Part shown: piece after piece, positions 1 to 16,545 of the stretch
How the letters are laid out: each line of letters begins with the position of its first letter
Position numbering within the stretch: the first letter of the stretch is position 1
NCBI GenBank assembly: GCA_904063045.1
Contig: CAJFCJ010000007.1
Location: forward strand, 2,487,404 to 2,551,403
Reading direction: 5' to 3'
Length of the DNA stretch: 64,000 nt
Source: Dimorphilus gyrociliatus
Taxonomy: Eukaryota > Annelida > Polychaeta > Dinophilidae
Made by a program: the position numbers and the translations under genes
Notes under the pieces: model-generated
Databases searched by the model: none
The model's input: only the letters and a program-made list of their open reading frames with translations
Told to the model about the DNA's origin: nothing

Positions 1-1
1 A

Positions 2-786
2 AAAGTTGTAAAGCGACGCTTGATGGCTAAATTATTCCTTCTATTTTCCGACCGCTTAGATATGATGTTGTCGGTAAATGTCAGTAACAAAGTCACCGCC
101 AGCCTAATTCGACATTTTGGTCAGCGAGAAAATAATCCTAGAATAAATTGACGGACAGACGTTTTATCGCAATAACATAATGGTGTTGAATAAAAGCACA
201 ATCTTCTTATGGTGACAAGGTGCGTGTCACCGGGGACAACCCGGTGAGCGCAGACAAAATAGATTGTCCCCTTTAATAAACGCTTGCATCCAAAGTGTCA
301 TGAAATTACTAATAACAGTATCGAATTTGATTTCAATCTTTTATACTTTATACTAACTTGACTTTCCTGTATGGTATCTTTCCAATTTGACAAGGAGTAG
401 GGAAGAGAGGATCACTAGAATAAGATTCTTTTAAAAAAAAATGGAATAATCGTTGGACCGTAGCTGAGAATAGATTTTGTGTTAACAATACACGGGCTTT
501 GAAATGAATAATGGCGTATATGTATTATAACTAGTATCCACTTTGAACATATTCTACCTTCTTTTGCAATCCGCTGTTATTAATCTACGTAGTGTTGAAA
601 GGTTGAATTTAAGGAAATTCTGAAAAATGATTTGGTTCCAGCAGCCGACTTGGTCGGTAAATGCAATCACGTAATGATATCTTAGTGTTGTTGATATCAC
701 TTACAAAAGCATCTTCGATAGTTAGCAATGATATACAAGTCTACATGTTTTCTTTTTCAGTTGGATTTTTGCCTTCGGTCAATTAA
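2..786 (+). CDS. Candidate 3' end of an unrecognised gene (partial)
   Basis: Three open segments chain with consistent phase: 2-73 (ends TTG TCG before a gtaaatg donor), 602-656 (after ttgaaag, before gtaaatg), and 761-786 (after ctttttcag, stop TAA at 784-786). Joined, the C-terminus reads ...LFLLFSDRLDMMLS / VEFKEILKNDLVPAADLV / VGFLPSVN. The first intron would be 528 nt and could hide another exon. I do not recognise the family. The segments have normal-looking composition and usable splice sites, but each is short, so this could be chance. The segment after 761 is also open in the frame of the downstream GPCR, so that last exon could instead belong to the GPCR transcript. Confidence 0.3.
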
Positions 787-857
787 TCAGCACTTGTCCG
801 CTGGAACAACCGGGGGTGGAATTAATTGAGAAAAGTGTGTCAACACTAAAAAAAAAG

Positions 858-2000
858 ATGACAAACTATAGCTCTATGGAGGAGATAGAACCATACAAGT
901 ATGATTTGGAAATGCGTTTGAATGAATTGCTACATTCTCCGATAAAAATGACCGCACTAACGTTAAGCCTTATTTGCATACTATCCAATCTCTTATCAGC
1001 CGCTGCTATCAGACAGACGCCTTCGAGAATAGGCTCGAAAGCACACTTCATGCTCATCTGCAGCCTCACCCTGTCTGATGCATTGATCGGCTTTAGCGTC
1101 GCTCTACATATGATAAACAAAGTTTTAAAACCAAGTTCTACTAAAGATGCTCCCTTCCTTTTACTGGTATCGGAGTGCTCTTATATTTCGATAAAAGCGT
1201 TGAATAGCACATCTTTTGTAATAAGTCTTTTAAATCTTGTTGCAATGGCAATTGACCATTACTTAGCTATACTAAGACCATTACATCATCCTTCTTTATT
1301 GACAACACGTAGGACGGCCATTATAATATCTATGCTGTGGATTTTCTCCTTCATTGCTGGCTTTAGCGATTTCTTTACACCTTTCCTTATTAATCCCCAC
1401 TACAGCGGTGAGCTGAATTATTGCAAGAGGGTCATGTTTAATAAGTATAACGAAGAGTACTTAGTATTTACCATTGCCTTTGGAGCACTGGGCTTAATGG
1501 CATTCGTCTATGTTCGGATATATCTTAAAGTTCGACAGCGCCACAGAATGCCGTTGTTTCAGGACACAGGCGAGGCAATCAGAGCCAGTCATCAGCGAGC
1601 CTTAATTACAACACTCTTAATTTTGGGGACGTTCATTATAACTTGGCTACCTCTTTGTTTATTCGAAGTGGTACTTATCATTTACGTCAGCATCGATCCA
1701 GATTATTTGCCCACTCATCCAGAATTATTGCAACGATTAACGTACGCCAATGAGTTACTGTATGATCTGCTTCTCATGAACACTATCGCAGACCCGTTGA
1801 TTTACGCCATCAGAACACCGGAAGTAAGACTTGGCTACTCTAGATTATATTACAAACTCACTTGCCGTTCGAATAAACTAAATAGACATATAAAAAGACA
1901 AACAAGCGATTCGCAATTGAATCCAACATATTGTAGCGTCGCAATGACAGAAACCAGGTCTATTCGTCGAAACGATCCTAGTTCCTCAATAAAGCTCTAA
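858..2000 (+). CDS. Orphan class A (rhodopsin-like) GPCR
   Basis: Seven-transmembrane receptor of 380 residues in one exon, starting at the first ATG of the frame (858). An in-frame GTG at 816 and open sequence back to a splice acceptor at 760 leave room for an upstream exon. Landmarks: TM1 with the conserved Asn (ICILSNLLS), TM2 Asp (LTLSDAL), Cys before TM3 (SECSY) pairing with Cys in loop 2 (LNYCKR), TM4 Trp, TM6 TWLPL and TM7 with DPLIYAIR in place of NPxxY. The DPLIY form and the short termini recall the melanocortin/adenosine/cannabinoid side of class A, but the ligand cannot be named. The TM3 box is Asp-His-Tyr rather than Asp-Arg-Tyr (GAC CAT TAC), which is unusual. A poly(A) signal AATAAA lies at 2227-2232. 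Confidence 0.85.
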   Translation: MTNYSSMEEIEPYKYDLEMRLNELLHSPIKMTALTLSLICILSNLLSAAAIRQTPSRIGSKAHFMLICSLTLSDALIGFSVALHMINKVLKPSSTKDAPFLLLVSECSYISIKALNSTSFVISLLNLVAMAIDHYLAILRPLHHPSLLTTRRTAIIISMLWIFSFIAGFSDFFTPFLINPHYSGELNYCKRVMFNKYNEEYLVFTIAFGALGLMAFVYVRIYLKVRQRHRMPLFQDTGEAIRASHQRALITTLLILGTFIITWLPLCLFEVVLIIYVSIDPDYLPTHPELLQRLTYANELLYDLLLMNTIADPLIYAIRTPEVRLGYSRLYYKLTCRSNKLNRHIKRQTSDSQLNPTYCSVAMTETRSIRRNDPSSSIKL

Positions 2001-4119
2001 ATTTATTGAGTTACAAACAAACAAACACAAGTATATAATGACAATGATATGTATAATGCATAGATTAATGATACTTGTAACAATACAAACAAAAAACTGT
2101 AATAATGTATGCTCAGATTGTTCAAAAAAAGTTCTTTTTCTCCATTTTTCCCAAGTTTTGATAAATATTGAAAAAAGTTGCCATTTTGTTGTGTCCTCCT
2201 TTATTTTTAGTGTTTCAACCAAGATTAATAAACAGATATTGTTAAAGAAACTTACAATTTATATCCATAATTATTATTATTTAATTCATTAATTAATAGG
2301 CTAATTTAGAATTTTAATATTTTCTTTTAATAATCAGATTGAATATATAAATAGTTTATATGTTTTTGTTTAATTCTTCTAGGAATAACTCGAACGTTTT
2401 TATTCCTCTATAGAATAACATTAATCTTAATTATCCTGGTAATGAAAAGGTAAAAGAAAAAAGGAAAAGCCCGATTTTCCCTTTTTTTCATTTCCTTGTC
2501 CAACCCCGACTTGGATTGAATGAAGACTTTATACTAATTATTAACTTGATTTTAGTCTTCTTAATCGGAAATATGCAAATTATTCGTACTAGAGGGAATT
2601 TTATTTTTGTTTTCAATCTGTGTTTTGACCCTTGAAAGAAACCTTAGATATATGAAAACAGCCTTCAAACAAGAAACTTTTACATATTGTATCTAATTAG
2701 TTTACGACGTGGCTCTATATAGCTTCCTTCCTCTGATTTTCTCTTCTGATTTGACACCCCATTTTTAAATTATCTTAACGAAATAGCCAATCGAGTAATA
2801 AACCTCTTTTCCGTAGAAAAAAGGCTTTTGGAACCATTTTACTTAATCCTGCACATTATAAAATGGACTTATTATTCATCACGGCATAAAAAAAATTAGA
2901 TAGAGATAATCAATAATCTATTAGACGTATTTATCTTTTGTTCATTTTTTCAATCCTTTTTTCGCATGCTGCACAGCTCATTTTCTCTTTTAATCTAACT
3001 CTAAAACAGAGAGGAAAAAATCCGTTTTTAATTACTCTCAATAACCTTTACTTGGTCTGAAGAATATAGGATTTCCATCTATCTTTCATCGCCTATAATG
3101 ACTGTTTATTTGAAACTAAACCTAGCATTGCATAGTACTACCAAAGGTATTATGAGCCTGTTAAATAACTTGTAATTTAACTAATAAATACAATCGATCG
3201 AACTTGTTTTATATTAGATTATTTCTTGTTTTTGCAATGGCATAAAAAAGCAATCTATAGATAAATTATCTATATTATCGATCCTAATCAGATAATCTAT
3301 CTATATGCTCCATTAATTATATTCCGATTAAGATAACTATAATTTATTCTAACCTACAATTAAAATATCAAAATACAACTGTTCATTCATATATTTTATT
3401 ATGAAATATTATTGACGAGACTATAATCTTTAAGAGGAAGGAATAATCAATTACAGATAAAGTTATAATATACTGATAGTATTACTGTGGTTGTTTATAT
3501 TCTGATCGATATTTGTATACACGTATAGTCTGATAAAGATGAGATGAATAAACTTATAAAGAGTAGAAATACTTCTTTTACTTTTTTCTCTAAAAAAAAA
3601 AAGAAAAAGAAAGAAATGTAAAATTTTTCACTACGAACAAGAGCTTTTTTTTTAAAAGACTGCACATGTGATTTCTTCATCTTTCCTTATTAATGAATAA
3701 TAAAAAGAGAATCTTCTCATTTTTTTCTGATAAAATATGGCACTGCAAAAGAAAAAACTTTTTTTTTTGTTGGGAGGAGAAGGAGAAGAAGGGAGAGAAG
3801 GTGATAGTTTAAGTGTTTAGTAAAAAAAAGGGAAGAAAATGTTCCCTATTCTTTCTCCTAGCTGCATCCAAAAAGATTGCTTTCTCTCTTATTTGTTTGT
3901 TATTTTTGGATAGTTTGTTTTGTTTGTTTTACGCTTTTTACTATTTTTTTTATGCTTTAATAGTGTTTTTTAAGCTAAATTTCTTCTACGGAGAAATGTC
4001 CACTACGATCAATACTGGAAAAAGAAGTATAAGAGGGTTATGCTTTCTTTCTTAAGTTTTTGTTTCGGGTAATGAAAATGTTTTTGGTTGTTTTGTTTTG
4101 TTTTGTTTTAAGTGTTTTC
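2001..4119. other. AT-rich intergenic / 3' UTR region
   Basis: The region lies between the convergent 3' ends of the GPCR (+) and the MRL gene (-). It holds the GPCR poly(A) signal at 2227 and many A/T homopolymer runs. A possible minus-strand signal (ATTAAA, seen as tttaat at 3957-3962) could serve the MRL transcript. The short open frames here are lysine-, phenylalanine- or leucine-rich products of homopolymers, and I see no coding sequence. Confidence 0.5.
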
Positions 4120-5940
4120 TTAAAAATTTGTCTCCATCTTGTGTCGGAAGCTCAGTTGAGTTGAACGATTACGGATTGGAACAACTGGCGGATGTTGGCA
4201 GGAACGTTTGGGAGAGGCATAAGGATTTTCGATTTCCGGTTCATTCATTAGAAGTTCTGTAGGGGGTGGGGGAAGATCGATCGTATCCAATATTTCTCCA
4301 GCACTTGCGTTACGTCTGTGAGTAGGTCTACTAACGACAGGTGACGATGGGTTACTCTTGGGAGGTGGTGGCAGGGTTACATCGGACGATATTGAAAGAG
4401 AACTTGTTGTTCTGCAGATTTGGTTTAAAGCTTCCAGTGATTCTGCCGACGGAATTTCCGGAAAGTATTCCTCTCTCCTTAGCTTTCTTTCCTCGCATAT
4501 TCCAGAATCACCACTGGGAACTCGACGATGGCCTACAGGTGGCGCCAAGCCACTCTGCGGTGATAGACAACCGTTGCAGAAAGAGTTAGTTCTACTGCAG
4601 GCCGCAACGCTAGCTTTAGCCGACTCAAAATTTTCATGCAGTTGATGGCCGACTTTTGCCAATCTAATTGCCATTAACCAATGCATAGCAACCTTTTTAG
4701 ATTCTGCGCATAAATATCTAACATACTTTGACAAATTTTTTGAATGAACATGACTTGGCTTTAAGGCAAACCCGAACTCGGTCGGCGACTTTAAACGTTT
4801 TTTCCAATCAATTGCCGTGTATACTTCAACATTTGCCAAAGATGCATACGGCATTAGCTCGATATGTCCACTTTTACACCTTCCTTTTACAAGATAAATC
4901 CCATCTGGCCTTAGCAAACATACGTGCTTCTTCCAACTTTTCTTTCCTTCAATCTTCAACCATAAACAATGTTCTAGCTGCGGTACCCGTATAACATTAT
5001 CAGCAAAACATTCTGTAACTAGTAATTCTCTATCAGCTGCCTCCAATTGTCGGACAGAGCAGACGTCGTTCGTCATAAGATAATCGTGAGGATTAGCGAA
5101 TAAATCGTACTTATCAGGTCTTCTTACAAATAAAATTCTGTTACTGTTATCCTTATCATTTGGCCAATCGAGACAGACGCTTACCAGTCTCTCATGATCC
5201 TCTAATAAACGCTCCATGTGTAATTCGGGTATTTGTTCGACGAGAGCCCAGCTAGGGGTAGGTCTACAATGGTTTTTAGTAACTAATACATCAACCACGT
5301 CCCGAACGGTCATGCTTTCATCTAGAAAGAGACTCTTGGAGCAACCATCAGCAGTGAATATGCGAAGGAATAATTTACGAATATTAGCATCTTTTATCTT
5401 TTGTATAGCCATGCGAAGCTTGTCAGCTTTTACCCTTGCGGCCTCTTCGGCCTGAATTTGATTTAAGTGCTGATTTGGAACCCCGCGAGAACCGCCACTG
5501 CTCGAAGACGAGCTACTGTGTCGGCTGATTGCAGTCGTAACAGATAAACGACTGTCGGAATTAGGCATACTTTGAAGAGACATAGTTTCGGAATAGGCGG
5601 AGTCCATATCGGCTTCACAATGTGGAGCAACAAAATTATCCGGAGGTAGAGGAGGCTGCGGAACTTTCGGAAGGGAACCCCGTCTATGTTTATTTAATGA
5701 GTTATCAGAGGAATTTTTTTTCATCGATGACTCAGGAGGCACGGAAAATTTACGAATCATCGCTGACTTTTCACACTCTCTATCTATATCTTTACCTAGG
5801 GAATTTAGTAAATCTAAGACAGCGTCCAATTCAGCCTCTGCTCTACAGTTTTCCTCGTCGTTACCGTTTGTATAGATGAAAGAAGCCCTTAATCTTTCGG
5901 TAGCTAAATCTGTAGTGAGTCGTCGTTCGATTTGTTGCTC
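4120..5940 (-). CDS. MRL-family adaptor (RIAM/lamellipodin/MIG-10-like), 5' partial
   Basis: Adaptor linking Ras/Rap-type GTPases and phosphoinositides to Ena/VASP and actin at the leading edge or integrin sites. The exon 5940-4120 encodes 606 residues and begins after a good acceptor (attaatacag) in phase 0. The frame stays open through this whole segment, so the N-terminus lies in exons further right that I could not place. Visible order: acidic helix ending ELDAVLDLLNSLGKD, Ser-rich linker, Ras-association domain (from RKLFLRIFTADG to the FVRRPDKYDLF stretch), then a PH domain (LEHCLWLKIEGKKSWKKHV to MHWLMAIRLA). The tail is proline-rich with LPPPPK and DLPPPPTELL, resembling EVH1-binding motifs. 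The RA-PH tandem with this spacing is diagnostic of the MRL family. Drosophila pico or vertebrate APBB1IP/RAPH1 are the expected relatives; which vertebrate paralogue is meaningless here. Confidence 0.88.
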   Translation of the reverse strand, partial: EQQIERRLTTDLATERLRASFIYTNGNDEENCRAEAELDAVLDLLNSLGKDIDRECEKSAMIRKFSVPPESSMKKNSSDNSLNKHRRGSLPKVPQPPLPPDNFVAPHCEADMDSAYSETMSLQSMPNSDSRLSVTTAISRHSSSSSSSGGSRGVPNQHLNQIQAEEAARVKADKLRMAIQKIKDANIRKLFLRIFTADGCSKSLFLDESMTVRDVVDVLVTKNHCRPTPSWALVEQIPELHMERLLEDHERLVSVCLDWPNDKDNSNRILFVRRPDKYDLFANPHDYLMTNDVCSVRQLEAADRELLVTECFADNVIRVPQLEHCLWLKIEGKKSWKKHVCLLRPDGIYLVKGRCKSGHIELMPYASLANVEVYTAIDWKKRLKSPTEFGFALKPSHVHSKNLSKYVRYLCAESKKVAMHWLMAIRLAKVGHQLHENFESAKASVAACSRTNSFCNGCLSPQSGLAPPVGHRRVPSGDSGICEERKLRREEYFPEIPSAESLEALNQICRTTSSLSISSDVTLPPPPKSNPSSPVVSRPTHRRNASAGEILDTIDLPPPPTELLMNEPEIENPYASPKRSCQHPPVVPIRNRSTQLSFRHKMETNF

Positions 5941-7299
5941 CTGTATTAATAAAATACGAATAGAATGTTAAACACGTCAAGAATGCTACGACGAGGACGT
6001 TTTACAAAAACATTGTATTGGAAGTGAATAAAAAAGAGAGGTGAGAGAGAAAAAGAATGGGGAGGGGGAGTGGAATAGTAAGGGGGGCGCACACAACCAA
6101 AAATAATGGGGGAGTTTTAGGGGGGAGAAAAAAGTGCGCCCAAAGCTAACTGAATTCTACAAATTGAGCTCTCCCGCATCTGCTTTGCGCCGAATTCGAT
6201 TAAATTACTCTCGAAATCCGAAGTCTACAAATACCTCGTTTGTATGTCTGGGGTCGAAAATCGATACAAAAAAAAACGCGTCTGTACCATGTTATTTTAT
6301 CGAAAGCTATTTCAGGCCTATTATACGTAATTATTATAATATGTACCGCATGTACTATGTAGAACATTTATATATAAATATAGCTTGATGCAATGAGTCG
6401 ATATGAAAAGGTAGAAAGGGTAAAAAGGGCTTTAATGATAGAGAGTAGAGAGATAGAAAAAAGAGACTGCTATATATCTAAAGATCCTACCTCAAATCCA
6501 AGTTATGATTAAATAACCTAGCCATCGAAAGGTATAGCTAAGTTCTCTGCAGAACGCATCCGATTAAAAAGATTTTGCAGTGAATCATTCGAAAACTACA
6601 ACCGCAACGTTGAGTCTACCGCTTGTTCTTTTTTCTCTCTAGCTGCCGAGCCGAATCAATATGTAGCCTGGTTCTCTTCCCGCACCCTAAAAGCTGGGTT
6701 TCCGTGAAAATTTTATAGGAAATACACACAACGGACAACTTTATCTAATGAATATTTATGGACCATCTGTTTGAGCGTGTTTCTGCACGTGCACCCTTAA
6801 TAATTAGGTATTGAATAAGTTAAATACTTTTTTTTATTACTTCAGGCCTTTGTTGCCAGTTGGAACTTGTTTATTTAGCGAGAAAATTGTACAATTCTCT
6901 TCTACTCCCCCACTATCGTCTTCCTTTACTGCTTTTTAATTAGATTTACTTAAGCGTCTTAATTATTCGCTTGATCGATGCGCTTGTTGAATGTTTTTAC
7001 ATAGCGTAGGCGGAGCTTATAAATCTATCAATTATCCATACCTGTCCGCTAATCTTCGCGACCTTTCAACCGATCTTCCTTCCCAGCACCTGCCTCGCTC
7101 TTTTACCTTTATTTCTATAGGTCTATCTATCTCTCTATCAATCTTCAACGCTCTTCTCTCCTATTCTTTGGCTTTTCCCTTTCTATTGAGCTAATTCAGG
7201 CACTCGCGTTTTTTCCATAAACTAGTTTCTAAAGTACTTCTACTTGTTTTTCAGTCTCAACCAGTACAGAGAGTGTACAAGTGTACATAGCATATACTC

Positions 7300-7367
<68 letters not shown>

Positions 7368-9130
7368 TCTTTCTATGTCTACTCTCTATCACTTCCTGTT
7401 CATATCGTTTTACTAAGACTTTTTCGCATTTTACTATATGTACAAATTTCTATATCGATATTTATATAAGGAAATTTTTTTATACGTCCCTCTATAAATA
7501 TATATTAGTCAGTTGACATTCTATTCATATTCTCACTTAAAAGACTTGCTTATTCAACGGTTATTGTAGAAAAATTGCGCAAAAAGACGACGATTATTCC
7601 CATTATTTGCCGTGTAAAATTATCTATTCTTAGGCCTATCGAGTATGTAGTAAGAGTAAAGAAGAAAATAAAGGTAGGGGGAGTGGGGAGAGAGGGAAAG
7701 AAGGAAATTTTTTATGAACAAATCAAATAAATGGGCAAAAAGAAGTTGGTTTTGCATGTTGAACATGTGCTAGAAAGTTTTTATGCCCAATTCTCGTCTG
7801 ATCTAATCTTTGAAATCGACAAATAAACATTATATATGTACGATTTATTGATATAAGGCTAAGGTAGTGTTTTTTCTTTATGTAATAGTATAGCTGTTAA
7901 AGAAAGAAAATGTATAGAAGGCAAAAAAAACTAGTATATCAAGATAAGAAAATGCATTAGATGGCGCTATCTGAAAGTATAAGTGTGGTCTAGTTCCGGT
8001 TAGAGCGGGATAATAAGATTACGGAACGTAATAACGAACACACGCCCACGTATAGACTGACTGAGAATGCTGTGCACTTGAACGTCTGGAAGCTCTTAAT
8101 AATAGGAATAAAAATTTACATTTACATATCTTAAAACTCTTATCCATGTAAAGAAAATCAAAGAAGTTGGGAAAGAGGCTTTCTAGGTTCTACAAATCGA
8201 TCTACTAATTCCAGCTAATATGTTAGAAAATGCATTAGATCACAATCTGTTGTCTTAATCATAATTAATAATGGCAGCTATATAAAGTACATAATAATCT
8301 TGAAACAAATCGTTAACCAGTGTATTAGTTAATAAGTAAAAAAGTTTACGAATTGCTAATACGTACCATGTTTGTAGGCGTTGACTTCAATTTATCTCGC
8401 ACACTTCTATTCGAAAGATTTGGTTTATTTCTGTGTTCGACTCAGCTTGAAACTCGGGCGATTGGTGCAGGTGGCGTTCTATTCGAAAGAGGATGTTATT
8501 TTTTACGCACCGAAAAATTTGTAGGTTATATACTATAAACATATGGAAATGGTAATGAACTGTTAAATATTACTCGTTTTTAATCAAAACAAATATATAT
8601 ATAGATCGTAACTTGGCTCCTGGTTAGGAAAATAATAATAAATAAATATTTTTCTACAAAAGGTAAATAATATCATTTCCTTCAAAAAAAAAAAGTTGAA
8701 GCGCCGACCATCTACTGCTATCGCCATCTCTCGTCCATCACTTTCGAAGAACCTTAGGCACATTTAGGTATTATGTGCTTGTTTTGTTGGAAGATTGTCA
8801 AAAGAATGGAATAAAAGATGTAAGGCGAGATGGACAAGTACACGCGACACACCCTTGAAAACGACTAAGAAAGAAGCTTTTGAACTTTGAGGAAAATGCA
8901 TTCTGTAAAAAAAGTGTTGCATATTATGTCCTACATTGATTTGGTCGCTGTTTGTGTTATTATTATTTGTTTACACAATACATACAAACCTATGAACGGT
9001 TCTCATGGTAACTTATATAGTTTGTTGGAAAAATTTCCTAGATGGCGTGTTAGAACGTTGCTAAGTGGTCGCGGCGGCGGCGGCGGTTTATTGAGTCATG
9101 TTGCATTAAGAAAGGCGTTCGAACGGCAGC
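5941..9130. other. Intergenic region between divergent MRL and G-alpha genes
   Basis: This 3.2 kb must contain the missing 5' exon(s) and promoter of the MRL gene (-) and the promoter and 5' UTR of the Galpha-s gene (+). It holds a polypurine stretch at about 6040-6130, a (CT)n tract at 7303-7364 and an AGATGGCGC motif at 7959-7967. A minus-strand ATG exon at 6525-6491 (starting MARLFNHNLDL, donor gtagga) looks coding but its phase does not fit the exon at 5940, so I did not join it. Confidence 0.4.
7303..7364. repeat. (CT)n microsatellite
   Basis: Uninterrupted CT dinucleotides of about 62 bp, followed by imperfect CT-rich sequence to about 7390. The open frames across it encode only poly-Leu/Ser and are not genes. 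Confidence 0.97.
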
Positions 9131-13977
<4,847 letters not shown>

Positions 13978-14017
13978 ACGATATATGTGTGTGAATTACT
14001 TTTTTTTAAATTTTATT

Positions 14018-14908
14018 TTAGAAGTTACGCTTGAAAATAGACGAATTGTACAAAGCAATTGCTAAAAGTATTAAGCAATATCCAAAAATTATTAACCAAA
14101 ACGATCCCCATTTCTTTCCTTTATCGTATTTGTAGATAAGTAAATAGCGAATTATTACCGCTTCGTTGTTGGTTGCCACCAGGTACTTTTCCGGAACCTT
14201 CGTTTTATTAGTTTCGCCTCGTTTAACCCACGCATGATTGTCGACTGCTTCGCATACGGCAATACATCGTAATCGTTTTCCGATTAGATTCTCGCGCAGA
14301 ATATGAAAGACAGAAGAAAAGTTCAAGCAGACGTGTAGTTCAGTTGATAAATAGGTACCTTCTCCAAAAAGAGAGGTCTTATTCAAATGATTTTGTAATC
14401 CATAATGCGTAATCGAGTGAAAATTTTCTAAACTGCTACCATGATAAGCAAATACAGTTGGGTGATCCCGAGCTAAGTTATTAAACTTTTGTTGTACTAT
14501 TGGAGAATAAGTAACTTCAAAGATAAAATCGGGTTTAATGGTTGATTGAATCTGGCCGCAAAGCATAGAAACAGTAGGGAAAAATGAGGATGGTCGAGAT
14601 TGCAAAGAGTACTGTCTTTCATCTACTGCCCAATTTAACAGCTCTCTCTGATCGCTTGTGATGGTGTCAATATTTTCTAATACTTCAGTTAAAGGTGGTA
14701 TATTTTTGAAAAACTTCAGCATAGAGTCGTAATCGACCTCCTCTTTAACAAACTTCGCTGGTACAGGTCTGCAGACTGACGACCGTTTATAACTAGTTAA
14801 GGCCGCAAAAAAGATACTCAAACGTAGATCGCACGCATAAATATCCTTCTGCAGGCGATCTTTCAGCTTAGCTACACTCTCCACATCTGAAATTTCCCTC
14901 GCATTCAT
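14018..14908 (-). CDS. PARP16: PARP16-like tail-anchored mono-ADP-ribosyltransferase
   Basis: Transfers single ADP-ribose units; in animals PARP16 sits in the ER/nuclear-envelope membrane and acts in the unfolded protein response. Single exon of 296 residues from the ATG at 14908. The catalytic core shows AYHGSSLENFHSITHYGL, then HLNKTSLFGEGTYLST and later VIIRYLLIY: His, Tyr and Tyr occupy the H-Y-Y triad of mono-ADP-ribosyl PARPs. A C-terminal hydrophobic segment (WLIIFGYCLILLAIALY) is followed by a short KRNF tail, as in a tail-anchored protein. Its stop is 41 bp from the Galpha-s divergent exon end, so the two 3' UTRs must overlap or be extremely short; an AATAAA for this strand lies just past the stop. 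Confidence 0.93.
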   Translation of the reverse strand: MNAREISDVESVAKLKDRLQKDIYACDLRLSIFFAALTSYKRSSVCRPVPAKFVKEEVDYDSMLKFFKNIPPLTEVLENIDTITSDQRELLNWAVDERQYSLQSRPSSFFPTVSMLCGQIQSTIKPDFIFEVTYSPIVQQKFNNLARDHPTVFAYHGSSLENFHSITHYGLQNHLNKTSLFGEGTYLSTELHVCLNFSSVFHILRENLIGKRLRCIAVCEAVDNHAWVKRGETNKTKVPEKYLVATNNEAVIIRYLLIYKYDKGKKWGSFWLIIFGYCLILLAIALYNSSIFKRNF

Positions 14909-15009
14909 TCTCAAAGGTTATAAAAGCGTTATAATGTTATTATTTTCGAAACGTGTAATAAAAAAATGTAAAACATTCTATGACTTAGGCTACCAGTTTT
15001 TATCTACTG

Positions 15010-16293
15010 TTAATGCCAAGGCACTTGGTTCTTTGATAAGGGAGGGTAGAGGGATTTCGATCTTTTGTCGCCATGGTCATTCATGTAGTCAACAGAACTA
15101 AGTCTCATACCATCTCCTTTCAAGGTTGCAATACACTTCCAAGGTGACAAGTAGTTGGCTGTAATTTTCATAATAAATATGAAATAAAACGAACAGTGCT
15201 ATTTCAAATAAAAAATACCCTTCCATAGCTTAACACAGCCATCTTCTCCTGAACTAGCTAATATCGTACCGGTAACATTCCAACATACTCTCCAAACTTT
15301 TGAAGTATATTCCTCAAAACAAACAAGTTGTTTAACTTCTAAAGAAGCTTTAGCAACTGAGTCTTTCCTGCAAAATAAAATAGATGGAATATTGATATAA
15401 ACATTTGAAAGCTTCATACTTTATTGGCTTAATGGAGAAGATGTATAAATGCTTGGAAGCGACTGCTAAAGTATGGTAATTTCTGCCTAAATTAGGAGCA
15501 AAAGATACATCTCGAACAGTTTCCGTTATCGTAGAGAAAGCTTCAACTTTCATCCATTTCCTACTTCCCTGGCCATATTCATACAGTATAACATGAGCTT
15601 CCTTGCTCGCCGGTTGATTTGGAAGATTAGAATCATAACAGCCAACAGCAATCATAGGTGGATGAACACGAGACGAACTCCAAGACAGACAGCTACAGCT
15701 TAGATTAGCTGAAGGAGCAACGTCATCATGTTTAGTCCAACTTCCTAAACTCATTATGTCCTGAGCCTCATAGATTCTAATATAACCATCTTGAGAACAG
15801 GTAGCTAACTGTAGACCTAGATGCCTCGGGGCAAATTTTACATCAGTAACTGAAGTTCTACTGTCGACTAAGCTGCAGCGTTTAATCCAATGACTCTTCT
15901 TTCCATCTTTTGATTCACCGGCTGAAAATGTCAATATATGATACTTGAAAAATGATAAGTGGAGAATACGTACGCATTTCCTCCCATACTGCAGCGGTAC
16001 GGTCAAAAGAGCAAGTAGCGATTAGTTGCCCAAATTCTGGATGAGCCCAGGCCACCCTCCAAACTGAACCATTATGTGTTTTCCAACTTGCGGTACACTT
16101 CCATTCTCCATCTTCTAAGTCCCATATCTACAAAAAACATACTCGTGCTGAGCGATAATATATATCTGGCGCTCATAGCTACCTTTACTGTTTGATCACT
16201 AGAACAAGTTGCCATTCTACGTCCATGAAAATCATAGGCTACATCATGGATAAGATCCAAGTGCTCAGCTTCAATAACTTTGTCCGTATACAT
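15010..16293 (-). CDS. SEH1L: SEH1 nucleoporin / GATOR2 WD40 protein
   Basis: WD40 propeller subunit of the Nup107-160 nuclear-pore scaffold and of GATOR2 in TORC1 control. Five exons: 16293-16183, 16127-15974, 15921-15420, 15367-15219 and 15158-15010, giving 354 residues. Family signatures include [20 protein letters not shown] at the start, [38 protein letters not shown] and [19 protein letters not shown]. The frame appears to stop after LWKGIFYLK, but a donor (AAGG/gtattt) inside that stretch joins a last exon encoding [17 protein letters not shown], matching the family's C-terminus. The phase is correct at every junction. It is divergently paired with NEURL2, 252 bp between start codons. 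Confidence 0.94.
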
Positions 16294-16545
16294 GATTTAG
16301 TTTGAATTTATCGACTAAATTAGTAGGACTTTATTGCACTTAGATTCGAAGCGCCATCTATTAGGTAATACAGTCCAAATATCATCTCTACTCTAAACGT
16401 TTCCTTAAATTCGCTGTTAGGCCTACAAGCACCAAAGGATGAATTGTTTATGATATTTTATGTCGACAGAAACTGAATAGCAGGTAATTATTACGATTAC
16501 ATTATATAAAGGCATTAGCCCTTCGTCTCGAACGAAACTAGTCTA

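Noticed and set aside
816-857. GPCR start at GTG 816
   Set aside because: GTG is not a normal eukaryotic start; the first in-frame ATG is 858.
6491-6525. Minus-strand ATG exon as first exon of the MRL gene
   Set aside because: It ends in phase 2 while the next known exon (5940) begins in phase 0; no linking exon was found.
7244-7516. Two overlapping plus-strand frames rich in Leu/Ser
   Set aside because: They are translations of the (CT)n tract with no splice or start context.
15199-15218. SEH1 ending at 15199
   Set aside because: An internal donor joins a last exon matching the family C-terminus.
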